Positions 52,928 to 60,654 of a stretch of 64,000 nucleotides of DNA are shown piece by piece. Below the pieces are notes generated by a model. The model saw only the letters and a program-made list of their open reading frames with translations, was not told the origin of the DNA and did not search any database. The DNA lies in the NCBI GenBank assembly GCA_022181065.1, contig BQMY01000076.1, positions 1-64,000 on the forward strand. The letters run 5' to 3'. This DNA is from Melioribacteraceae bacterium. Lineage in GTDB: Bacteria; Bacteroidota; Ignavibacteria; Ignavibacteriales; Melioribacteraceae. Every line of letters begins with the position of its first letter. Positions within the stretch are counted from its first letter, which is position 1. The position numbers and the translations under genes are program-made.

Positions 52928-53670
52928 TTCAGGAATATCTTCGTTATTTTGTTAAAACTCTCTTCAAACTTCTCCCTTATCTCATGTGAATAAGGGTTAT
53001 ACCTGTAAAAATCTTTGAATAAAGTATCCGAATCGTTCATTGTAAAATGGGCGATTCGGTTCAAATCTGAAAGCCCTCTCATCTTCAGAGGAACATTAAA
53101 GATATCCATATCACCCAGCGCGCGCCCCAAATGATGAATTAAACTCAGGTTATAAGCCATAAGTCGGTCATGCTCATGCGCGTCCATACTCAACGGGAGT
53201 AACCCTAGTTTGTCCTCAAAAAGCTGCACCAGGAATCTGTATCTTAAGGCAGCTACCCGTCCCGGCATCATGGTGATTTGATGACCTTTGAGACCTTTGC
53301 GCGCCGAATCAGGACCGAACAAAGGATGGGTAAGCACATATTCCACTCCCTCAGGCAGTGAACTTTTGAACCAGTTCAGCACCGAAACTTTCACAGAGGC
53401 GCAATCCACAACCACCGCTCCCGGCTTGATTTTAGCCCCATGCTCCCTGATAAAAGATTCAATTTCACTTATAGGAATTGTGAGAAAAATAAAATCCACC
53501 TGCAAACATTGTTCAAGAGTACCGAAATTTTCAAAGTTTTTTTTATTTCCAATCTTATCGTAAAACAAAACTTCTTCATACTGATTGATAAGACTTCCGA
53601 AGAAAAACCCGAACCTTCCGGCGCCGATAAACGCTATTTTGAAATTACCTTTAATCTTTTTCTCCCACAA
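52924..53670 (-). CDS. tyrA: Prephenate dehydrogenase
   Basis: 248 residues. NAD fold IAFIGAGRFGFFFG, followed by LTIPISEIESF, DCASVKVSVL and the prephenate-site pattern LTHPLFGPDSARKG, then SLIHHLGRAL. It oxidises prephenate to 4-hydroxyphenylpyruvate for tyrosine. It is monofunctional, with no fused mutase or ACT domain. The start overlaps the chorismate mutase gene by 20 bases; it is the last gene of the attenuated operon. Confidence 0.93.
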   Translation of the reverse strand: MWEKKIKGNFKIAFIGAGRFGFFFGSLINQYEEVLFYDKIGNKKNFENFGTLEQCLQVDFIFLTIPISEIESFIREHGAKIKPGAVVVDCASVKVSVLNWFKSSLPEGVEYVLTHPLFGPDSARKGLKGHQITMMPGRVAALRYRFLVQLFEDKLGLLPLSMDAHEHDRLMAYNLSLIHHLGRALGDMDIFNVPLKMRGLSDLNRIAHFTMNDSDTLFKDFYRYNPYSHEIREKFEESFNKITKIFLN

Positions 53671-53944
53671 TATTGTGCTGCATATAGTGTGATTCTTTCA
53701 ATATACACTCCCACAGCAAATCAACAAAATCGTGTCGCAATCCATTTTCCGATGCTTTAGTTTTCAATTTTTCGAGCAGCGCGGTTTCACGAATGGTATC
53801 AACAACATCAATATCAAGATTTTTTTTGAGATTACCAATCTTCCCCGCAATTTCAAACCTGTTCGCCAGAAGTTCGATAATTTTCAAATCTATGTTATCA
53901 ATTCCTTCGCGGAGTATGTCCAGTTCATTTTCTTCAGATTTCAT
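53651..53944 (-). CDS. Chorismate mutase (AroQ class)
   Basis: 97 residues. LDILREGIDNIDLKIIELLANRF with the charged KIGNLKKNLDIDVVDTIRE and DFVDLLWECILKESHYMQ is the all-alpha AroQ fold; Arg, Lys and Glu residues of the active site are in place. It rearranges chorismate to prephenate. A separate short mutase is unusual next to separate tyrA and pheA, where fusions are common. Confidence 0.92.
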   Translation of the reverse strand: MKSEENELDILREGIDNIDLKIIELLANRFEIAGKIGNLKKNLDIDVVDTIRETALLEKLKTKASENGLRHDFVDLLWECILKESHYMQHNIVGEKD

Positions 53945-53967
53945 TTAATGCTTTGTTTGTGTTAAAA

Positions 53968-55221
53968 TTATTGCCGTTTCTCCCAATGTGTAAAGTCGTT
54001 CCAGAACTCCGGATAAGATTTCTGAACACACTCGGGTTTATCTATTGTTATTTCCGGAATTTTACAACCGGCAACCGCGAAACTCATCGCTATTCTGTGA
54101 TCGTCGAAAGTTTTAATTTCAGCCGACTTGTAATTTTTTGCCGGATGAATAACCAGTGATCCGTTTTGGTATTCGGTACTGCCACCAAGCGCGGATATAT
54201 TTTGCTGAATTGCTGCCACACGATTGCTCTCCTTGTATTCAAGATGTCGGATATTCGAGAGTGCACTTTTTTCAGGCGCGAACATTGCCAATACCGCAAG
54301 CGCAGGGACAAGATCGGGGACAGCGCCGCAGTCCAGATTAATTCCCTTACTTATTCTGCCGGTAATTTCAGTTCGATCATCATAAAGCATCACATTACCA
54401 CCCGCAAGCTCCGCTATTTCCAGAATTTTATGATCTCCCTGAAGCGATGGCAGTGTTAATCCGGGCAAAATTACTTTTGCGTCATTTATAAGTCCGTAAA
54501 TCACCCAGTATGATGCTGCCGAATAATCCTTTTCAATTTTAAGATTCCAGTCATTTTCCGGTGGTTCGTTGGCAACAAAGATAGTATCTTGCTCGAACTG
54601 AACCTCCAGCCCCAATTGCTTCATCAGCTTGTACGTCATCGTAATGTATGGTAGCGATGGAGTATTGTGAGGGAGTTCAATTGTGAGTGGTTTTTCCATC
54701 CATAATCCCGAGATCATCAGACTCGTAACTACCTGTGATGAAGGGAGACTTCCAAATGATATACTTCCACCCGCGACTTTGGAAGGATAAACGACAACAG
54801 GCAGACCGTCGTTGGTTCTTGATAAATCGATACCCAGCATCATCATAGAATCGAGCAATTCGTTGAATGGTCGTTCATGCAGTCTGTCAACTCCGTAATA
54901 TTTGACCGGCTTTTTACAAAACGCGGCAAGAGGGAGCAAAAATCTTGCGGATGAACCCGAGTTACCTAGAAAAATTTCCGATCCCGGATTAGCACCTAAT
55001 ATGGTATTATTCCGGATAACACCATCCTTCTCAACCCAGTGCGCACCGAGGTTTTTTAATGCTTCCAGAGTGATTGTTGTATCTTCGGAAACCAGCTTTT
55101 CACGGATAGTGGTACTTCCCCTGTTCAGCGAACCGAGTATCAAACTTCTGTGTGTTAAACTCTTGGATGAAGGAAGATTTACAGTAATTTCAGATTTATA
55201 TTCCGGTTTTATCAGATACAT
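53968..55221 (-). CDS. aroA: 3-phosphoshikimate 1-carboxyvinyltransferase (EPSP synthase)
   Basis: 417 residues. LPSSKSLTHRSLILGSL and the GNSGSSARFLLPLAAF loop, later TFDDHRIAMSFAVAG, mark the EPSP synthase two-domain fold. It joins phosphoshikimate and phosphoenolpyruvate on the shikimate path. The start overlaps the DAHP synthase gene by ten bases. Confidence 0.95.
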   Translation of the reverse strand: MYLIKPEYKSEITVNLPSSKSLTHRSLILGSLNRGSTTIREKLVSEDTTITLEALKNLGAHWVEKDGVIRNNTILGANPGSEIFLGNSGSSARFLLPLAAFCKKPVKYYGVDRLHERPFNELLDSMMMLGIDLSRTNDGLPVVVYPSKVAGGSISFGSLPSSQVVTSLMISGLWMEKPLTIELPHNTPSLPYITMTYKLMKQLGLEVQFEQDTIFVANEPPENDWNLKIEKDYSAASYWVIYGLINDAKVILPGLTLPSLQGDHKILEIAELAGGNVMLYDDRTEITGRISKGINLDCGAVPDLVPALAVLAMFAPEKSALSNIRHLEYKESNRVAAIQQNISALGGSTEYQNGSLVIHPAKNYKSAEIKTFDDHRIAMSFAVAGCKIPEITIDKPECVQKSYPEFWNDFTHWEKRQ

Positions 55222-56261
55222 TCAAGTTCAACCTTTTCGAGTTTTTGTTTCCTGAGTGTGAGGATTCCGTCACGCAAAATATTCAGGTCTTTCAATAGCG
55301 CGTCATACTGTTGAAAATTAAGGGATTGGTCGCCATCAGAATACGCTTCGTAGGGTCTCGGATGTATTTCTACAATAAATCCGTCAGCACCTGCTGCCAA
55401 TCCCGCCAAAGTTACAGGACTTACTAAATCGGTTTTTCCGGTTGCGTGACTTGGATCAACAAGAATTGGCAAATGTGATACATTTTTCAAAGCCGGAATA
55501 ACATTGAGATCGAATGTATTTCGTGTGTGCTGAACAAAGGTACGGATTCCACGCTCACATAGTATCACCTTCTCGTTACCTTCAGCGAGAATATATTCCG
55601 CGCTCATCAGAAACTCATTCATTGTTGCCGACATTCCTCGTTTTAGTAGTACGGGCTTATCGGTTTTACCGAGTGCTTTCAATAGTTTGAAATGCTGCAT
55701 ATTTCTCGCGCCAACCTGAAAGATATCCACATAATCATAAAGCGCTTCAATATCATTTATTTCCATTACTTCTGAAACTATCCCGAGGTTATACTCCTTA
55801 CCTGCGTCATACATCCATTTCGCTCCTTCAAGACCAATACCCTGGAATGAATATGGACTCGAACGTGGTTTAAAAACTCCGCCACGAAGGATATGTCCGC
55901 CTTTTTCAGATACTTCTTTAGCGATTTCCCAAATCTGCTCTTCTGTTTCTACGGAGCAGGGACCCGCCATATGCACCGGCTCAAGTCCCCCTATCTGCAC
56001 ACCTTTCACATCTATAATAGTATTACGCGGATGGAATTTTCTTGATGCCAGTTTGTACGGCTCCAGGATTTGAATTACATGTTCAACACCCGGGAACGCA
56101 TTTAACGCGGTTTTATCGATAACACGTTTGTTTCCGATAATACCAATGATCTTTTTTTCAATTCCCTCAGATTCATGCACTTGCGCGCCTTTTCCAACAA
56201 TATAATCTTTTACAGCCTGGACATTTTCACGGGTGGCTGAATCTTTTAGAACTACTATCAT
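55212..56261 (-). CDS. aroF: DAHP synthase (type I-beta, with N-terminal regulatory domain)
   Basis: 349 residues. The N-terminal 90 residues form a ferredoxin-like domain (MIVVLKDSATRENVQAVKDY), usual in type I-beta enzymes and the site of Tyr or Phe feedback. The barrel shows HMAGPCSVETEEQI, GGVFKPRSSPYSFQG, VLLKRGMSATMNEFL and LVDPSHATGK. It condenses erythrose-4-phosphate with phosphoenolpyruvate, the entry step of aromatic synthesis. It follows repeat copy D on this strand. Confidence 0.95.
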   Translation of the reverse strand: MIVVLKDSATRENVQAVKDYIVGKGAQVHESEGIEKKIIGIIGNKRVIDKTALNAFPGVEHVIQILEPYKLASRKFHPRNTIIDVKGVQIGGLEPVHMAGPCSVETEEQIWEIAKEVSEKGGHILRGGVFKPRSSPYSFQGIGLEGAKWMYDAGKEYNLGIVSEVMEINDIEALYDYVDIFQVGARNMQHFKLLKALGKTDKPVLLKRGMSATMNEFLMSAEYILAEGNEKVILCERGIRTFVQHTRNTFDLNVIPALKNVSHLPILVDPSHATGKTDLVSPVTLAGLAAGADGFIVEIHPRPYEAYSDGDQSLNFQQYDALLKDLNILRDGILTLRKQKLEKVELECI

Positions 56262-56408
56262 TGGTTACTCCTAATCATTTATTTAATTATATTTTATTTC
56301 AGTTTAATTTGTCTAAAAACTTGGTCAATGCCAATATCTTTTTTGTTTATCTATTCATTTATATGAATAATCTCTGTTTACTATAAACATTTACCGAGCC
56401 CGTAAAAT

Positions 56409-56490
56409 TAAAGGTCCTCCTTCTGAACCCGTCCCGAAAACTTTCGGGAGGAGGTGGATTCCGCCGGATGTCGGAAAGCGGAGGATGATG
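56409..56490 (+). repeat. CCTCC/GGAGG dispersed repeat, copy D (hairpin interrupted)
   Basis: The first hairpin is enlarged: GTCCTCCTTCTGAACCC, then CCCGAAAACTTTCGGG and AGGAGG, so a smaller hairpin is inserted in the loop. The second part GGATTCCGCCGGATGTCGGA and GCGGAGGATGAT is as in the other copies. It lies between the aminotransferase and the DAHP synthase genes. Confidence 0.8.
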
Positions 56491-56509
56491 GTTTTTTCAT
56501 CCGTAAATT

Positions 56510-57664
56510 TTAACAAACCCTTGCAATCGCAGCCTTAATTATTTCAACCGGCTGACATAATGAAATCCTTACAAAACCTTCACCATTATTACCATATAAA
56601 GAACCGGGAGCGACAAATATTTTTTTATCTTCAAACAGGTCTTCAACAAAATTCTTGGAAGATTTCACATTATCCGGTAGCTTCGCCCAAATGTACATCC
56701 CCGATTGCTCCCTACTAAATGAACAACCCAGTATCTTGGCGAATTCCATTGCGGCAATCTGACGCTCGGAGTATATTCCGTTCAGATTTTCATACCAGCT
56801 TTCTTCAATACTCAACGCTTTGATAGCTGCCTGCTGGACTGGATTAAATATACCCGAATCAAGATTGCTTTTTACCTTCAACATTAAATTCAGCACTTCG
56901 CTGTTTCCTACTGCCGCCCCGACTCTCCAGCCCGCCATGCCATGCGATTTGCTAAGAGTGTTGAATTCAACAGCTGTTTCTTTCGCGCCTTCGACCGATA
57001 GCAAACTCAACGGCTCATTTTGATTTAATATAAATGTGTATGGATTATCGTTCACTACAAGTATATCATGCCTTTTGGCGAACGCGATTAACTGAGTAAA
57101 AAACTCTTTTGTCGCACCTGCTCCCGAAGGCATATTCGGATAATTGACCCACATCATTTTTACTTTGTCGTCGATTTTCTCACCCAGTTTGTCGAGATCT
57201 GGGAGCCATCCGTTTTTCTCCTCCAAATCGTAGAAAACCGGTTCTGCCTGCATCATTGTCGCGACAAATCTGTACATCGGGTAACCCGGGTCGGGTATCA
57301 GCACCTTGTCACCCTGGTTTAACAACGCGAATGACAGATGGAATATTCCTTCTTTCGAGCCTATAAGTGATAAAACTTCATCATCAGGATTTAGATTAAC
57401 ATTATATTTGTTTTTATACCACTTAGCAAAAGCTGAACGCAACTCCATCAATCCTCTGTGATGCTGATAACCGTGTACATCAGGTAACTCTGCGACGCGA
57501 TTTAATTCATCTATCACCGAATCATGAGGCTTCATATTGGGATTCCCTATAGCCAGATTAATTATATCAGCTCCCGCAGCATTCAGCCTGTTTATTTCGT
57601 TCATTTTCTTTGAGAAATAATACTCACTCGTTGTCGCTATCCTTACCGACGGACTAATTTTCAT
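56510..57664 (-). CDS. Class I/II aminotransferase, probably aromatic
   Basis: 384 residues. PLP fold marks: NLAIGNPNMKPHDSV, GYQHHRGLMELRSAFAKW, NYPNMPSGAGAT, and the lysine loop SKSHGMAGWRVGAAVG. A class I fold aminotransferase inside a Phe/Tyr operon most likely makes phenylalanine and tyrosine from their keto acids. Substrate preference is inference; aspartate or LL-diaminopimelate aminotransferases look alike. The start overlaps pheA by 11 bases. Confidence 0.9.
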   Translation of the reverse strand: MKISPSVRIATTSEYYFSKKMNEINRLNAAGADIINLAIGNPNMKPHDSVIDELNRVAELPDVHGYQHHRGLMELRSAFAKWYKNKYNVNLNPDDEVLSLIGSKEGIFHLSFALLNQGDKVLIPDPGYPMYRFVATMMQAEPVFYDLEEKNGWLPDLDKLGEKIDDKVKMMWVNYPNMPSGAGATKEFFTQLIAFAKRHDILVVNDNPYTFILNQNEPLSLLSVEGAKETAVEFNTLSKSHGMAGWRVGAAVGNSEVLNLMLKVKSNLDSGIFNPVQQAAIKALSIEESWYENLNGIYSERQIAAMEFAKILGCSFSREQSGMYIWAKLPDNVKSSKNFVEDLFEDKKIFVAPGSLYGNNGEGFVRISLCQPVEIIKAAIARVC

Positions 57665-58487
57665 ATGGGATTTTTCCTGCTTTGTACATACCTAAAAGTT
57701 TGAAATCCTGTGTTTTACTTTTTAATACATCAATCGCCCGTTGGCAAACCCCCTTATCCCGCCAGACAAAATCAATATGAAACGCGTATTCATTCGGGTA
57801 GCCCGGGATTGGTATTGATTGTATCAGCGACATATTGAGATTGTACTCCTGAAACAGATTCAATACACCGAACAACGCTCCCGGCTGATGCTGAACTTTA
57901 AAATTGATTGATGATTTATTTATTCCGTCGAGTTGATAATTATCTTTGGTGGAGAGGACCAGGAAGCGGGTGTAGTTTTGTTTAACATTTTCGATACTTT
58001 CAGCGAGAATTTCAAGTCCGTAAATTTCAGCCGCTCTTCTGCTTGCGATCGCCGCGGTTTTATTCAGGTTGCACTCTCTGATCTCCCTGGCGCTTTCGGC
58101 GGTATCGAAAGTTTCGATTCCCCGCATCTGAGGCTGTTCCTCGAGATACATGCTGCATTGATTAAGTGCCATGGGGTGAGATCTCACCGTACTGATATCC
58201 TCAATATTTTGCCCTGGAAGCGCCATAAGGTTTTGTTCAATTCTCAAGTAAACTTCACCGATAATATTGAAAGAGTACTCCTCAATCAAACCGTAGTTTG
58301 GCAATATTGAACCGGCAAGCGTATTTTCAACCGCCATAACCGCAAGATCAGCTTCTGCGTTTTTTAGTGAATTGCTCAATCCTCTGAAAGTGGGGCATTC
58401 GAGTAACTCATGGCTATTTTCGCCAAAGTAAGTCTGAACAGCTTCATCGTGAAAAGAGGCTTTTCCACCCTGAATCGCAATCTTCAA
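57654..58487 (-). CDS. pheA: Prephenate dehydratase
   Basis: 277 residues from TTG 58487 (GGAG at 58493-58496 five bases ahead). The dehydratase domain has KASFHDEAVQTYF, RSHPMALNQC, AAIASRRAAEIYGL and NYTRFLVLS (TRF catalytic motif). A C-terminal ACT domain (QHQPGALFGVLNLFQEYNLN) should bind phenylalanine, although the usual ESRP turn is QSIPI here. No chorismate mutase is fused. It is the first gene of the aromatic operon and lies directly behind an attenuator. Confidence 0.95.
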   Translation of the reverse strand: MKIAIQGGKASFHDEAVQTYFGENSHELLECPTFRGLSNSLKNAEADLAVMAVENTLAGSILPNYGLIEEYSFNIIGEVYLRIEQNLMALPGQNIEDISTVRSHPMALNQCSMYLEEQPQMRGIETFDTAESAREIRECNLNKTAAIASRRAAEIYGLEILAESIENVKQNYTRFLVLSTKDNYQLDGINKSSINFKVQHQPGALFGVLNLFQEYNLNMSLIQSIPIPGYPNEYAFHIDFVWRDKGVCQRAIDVLKSKTQDFKLLGMYKAGKIPYEN

Positions 58488-58499
58488 AATATCTCCGAT

Positions 58500-58529
58500 A
58501 AAAAAAAAGCCCCGAAAATTTTCGGGGCT
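58500..58529 (-). terminator. Attenuator terminator in the pheA leader
   Basis: AGCCCCGAAAATTTTCGGGGCT (58508-58529) is a perfect 22-base palindrome. On the minus strand it is followed by nine T (58508 to 58500). The structure lies 12 bases ahead of the pheA start codon and 24 bases after the stop of an aromatic-rich leader peptide, so transcription of the operon must pass it. Confidence 0.9.
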
Positions 58530-58553
58530 CGTTGGTCAAATTCTATTTTTATT

Positions 58554-58649
58554 CTAGCGCAAAACCATACAAGTCCCCTTCTTCGGGTAAATAAAATAAA
58601 AGTAACCGAAATAAAAGAATGGGCTGTATGTGCTAAAGTTTTTTGTCAT
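58554..58649 (-). CDS. Phe/Tyr-rich leader peptide of the aromatic operon
   Basis: On the minus strand ATG 58649 opens a 31-codon frame with stop at 58554. Eleven codons are Phe or Tyr (6 Phe, 5 Tyr), and nine of these fall within eleven residues, FFYFGYFYFIY (11-21). Such bias is the mark of an attenuation leader peptide whose translation measures charged tRNA-Phe and tRNA-Tyr. No clear Shine-Dalgarno sequence precedes it. A GGGG at 58575-58578 within the last codons could pair with CCCC of the terminator as antiterminator. Confidence 0.9.
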   Translation of the reverse strand: MTKNFSTYSPFFYFGYFYFIYPKKGTCMVLR

Positions 58650-58671
58650 TTTCAGATTTTCAATTGCGCAA

Positions 58672-58700
58672 AAATTAAAGCAATAACGACTAAATGTCAA
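58672..58700 (-). promoter_or_regulatory. Promoter of the attenuated aromatic operon
   Basis: On the minus strand TTGACA (58700-58695) and TAATTT (58677-58672) are separated by 17 bases, an excellent vegetative-type pair. The expected start of transcription lies about 15 bases ahead of the leader peptide ATG. Confidence 0.75.
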
Positions 58701-59045
58701 TAAATAATTTCAGAGGATACAAATAAATGTATTATGCTGTATAATTATACGTTAAAATAATGTTCTTATTTATTGAGGCTGTATCAAAAGCTATTGCTCT
58801 GTCATGCTCGACCCCGATCGGGCATCCAGTATGCAATTGGTATTATTCTTCTACTCACATAAATTACTTACCCTCATGTCGATCGGTTCACGAACACTGA
58901 AAATATTTGACAACCACTCCGTTCACTCAACCACTTTTTATGCAAATAGCAAGTCCATTAAATTTCCTCGAAAAAATATACTCTTGCGGTTTATTTTTTT
59001 TAGTGGCATTTTTGAACAAACGGGCAAACATTTATCGAGGGTAAC
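58701..59045. other. Intergenic region between aromatic operon and T9SS gene
   Basis: Carries one inverse copy (58801-58829) of the 29-base repeat and AT-rich DNA. The open frame read here by codon chance has no ribosome site. The promoter of the T9SS gene lies at the right end, with GAGGGT just ahead of ATG 59046. Confidence 0.5.
58801..58829. repeat. 29-base dispersed repeat
   Basis: Exact reverse complement of 25278-25306, with no mismatch over 29 bases. Confidence 0.85.
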
Positions 59046-60596
59046 ATGAAAAAGTTGTATTCAGTACTAATTGTTTTTCTCTTCATCCAGTCAATTAATT
59101 TTGCGCAAATTGACAACATTCAACATCAACAATTTTCTGTAAATAACCTGCAGGCTTATATTTCCAATGTCGGCTTTTATTATAATCATGGAATCAACAT
59201 TCCGCCTCTCAAGATTAAAGGTTTTGATTCCCGATGGACATATTTAAATTATATGGAATATCCAAGATGGGGTGGGAAAATTGATGGTGAGATATTCTAC
59301 GATGGCAAGTGGAATTATTCTTCCTATCCCGGATACATCGATGAGAATGGAAATACCAGCGATCCCAATGCTCCGGAAGCCGGATTGTTCTATCTTCCAA
59401 AAGAGTTGAAGAATTATTATTCCTATTCTGAATACCTCGAACTGATGAAACACTATCCTGTAGAAGCTGGTGCCCCATGGGAAGATATTGATGGTGATGG
59501 AAAATTTAATCCCGAAATTGACGCGCCGCTTATTACCGGGGACGAAATGGTATGGTTTATCGGGAATGATTATAATTCCTTACTCCGTAAAATTGAAGCT
59601 GGAATCGATGTAGCTATAAAAGTTTTCGCCTATGACCAAAATCAAATGTTCAACAATATTATTTTTAAGGAATATACCTTAACCAACAAATCTGGTAAAT
59701 TTATTGAAGATTTTTATTTTGGCTATTATTGTGATTCCGATATTGGCAACGTATCGGATGATGCAGCAGGCTGTTTGTCAGACGCAAATTTGGGATTTGC
59801 ATACGACCTTGATGATAATGATGAACACTATGGAATTAACACCCCTGTTTTTGCGCTTCAATGTATAAATCCTCCTGCAAATAAATTGGGCTCCGATAGG
59901 ATGAGCTCCTTTATAATTCCGAATTATTATCATGGCTGGGATATCGAACCTTATCCTGAGCAGATGAATCGCACAGTGTATAATCAGCTACAAGGAAAAA
60001 TAATTTACCTTAATGATCCTTACACCGACCCTGAGACAGGCGAAGAAATTAAATATGTTTTTGAAGGAAACCCCTATCAAGGTACCGGTAGTAATTTTAA
60101 AGAAGACAATCGTGAGCTATACCGGGATATTGATATAATGATGAATCTCGGTCCATATGACATAAAACCAGGGGAATCGTTAACATTTACATTTGCGTTT
60201 ATGGGTATTCTTGAAGAGGATAATAAAAAGGGTATTCAACTTGCGTATAATTACGCTAAAATACTTGAGAATAAATATTACGATCTTATAAAACCAGAAG
60301 CTGTCCCTTACTTTGAGGAGCCTGCGCCTCCAACAGAGTTTAAAGTAACATCAAATTATCCTAATCCGTTTAACCCTGTTACCAATGTATCTTACTCAGT
60401 GCCTGTGGAATCACACGTTAACGCAATAGTGTATGACGCGCTTGGCCGAAGGGTAATTACACTGGCTGATGAAATACAATCACCCGGTGAATATCATCTT
60501 ACATTTGATGGTACTGATTTATCGAGCGGATTGTACTTCCTCCGTTTTGATATCGATGGTGATATCAAAACCCTCAAAATGACTCTTTTGAAATAG
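59046..60596 (+). CDS. Secreted protein with T9SS sorting tail
   Basis: 516 residues with a Sec signal (LYSVLIVFLFIQSINFAQ). The central 400 residues are not a domain I recognise; WRxY and DDxDGDGKFNPEIDAP segments (the latter calcium-loop-like, IDGDGKFNPEID) are present. The C-terminus SNYPNPFNPVTNVSYSV to SSGLYFLRFDIDG is a type IX sorting domain. The protein is therefore surface-attached or released. Confidence 0.9.
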   Translation: MKKLYSVLIVFLFIQSINFAQIDNIQHQQFSVNNLQAYISNVGFYYNHGINIPPLKIKGFDSRWTYLNYMEYPRWGGKIDGEIFYDGKWNYSSYPGYIDENGNTSDPNAPEAGLFYLPKELKNYYSYSEYLELMKHYPVEAGAPWEDIDGDGKFNPEIDAPLITGDEMVWFIGNDYNSLLRKIEAGIDVAIKVFAYDQNQMFNNIIFKEYTLTNKSGKFIEDFYFGYYCDSDIGNVSDDAAGCLSDANLGFAYDLDDNDEHYGINTPVFALQCINPPANKLGSDRMSSFIIPNYYHGWDIEPYPEQMNRTVYNQLQGKIIYLNDPYTDPETGEEIKYVFEGNPYQGTGSNFKEDNRELYRDIDIMMNLGPYDIKPGESLTFTFAFMGILEEDNKKGIQLAYNYAKILENKYYDLIKPEAVPYFEEPAPPTEFKVTSNYPNPFNPVTNVSYSVPVESHVNAIVYDALGRRVITLADEIQSPGEYHLTFDGTDLSSGLYFLRFDIDGDIKTLKMTLLK

Positions 60597-60605
60597 CATT
60601 TTTGT

Positions 60606-60635
60606 ATTAACCCACGGTTTCAACCGTGGGTTAAT
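60606..60635. repeat. ACCCACGGTTT palindrome, second intact copy
   Basis: ATTAACCCACGGTT, two loop bases, then AACCGTGGGTTAAT. It lies between two convergent genes and can serve as a bidirectional terminator. Confidence 0.85.
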
Positions 60636-60654
60636 TTGAACAATCTATAAAAAT

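Noticed and set aside
58804-59049. Open frame of 81 codons ahead of the last T9SS gene
   Set aside because: It begins in the 29-base repeat, has no ribosome site and resembles no protein.
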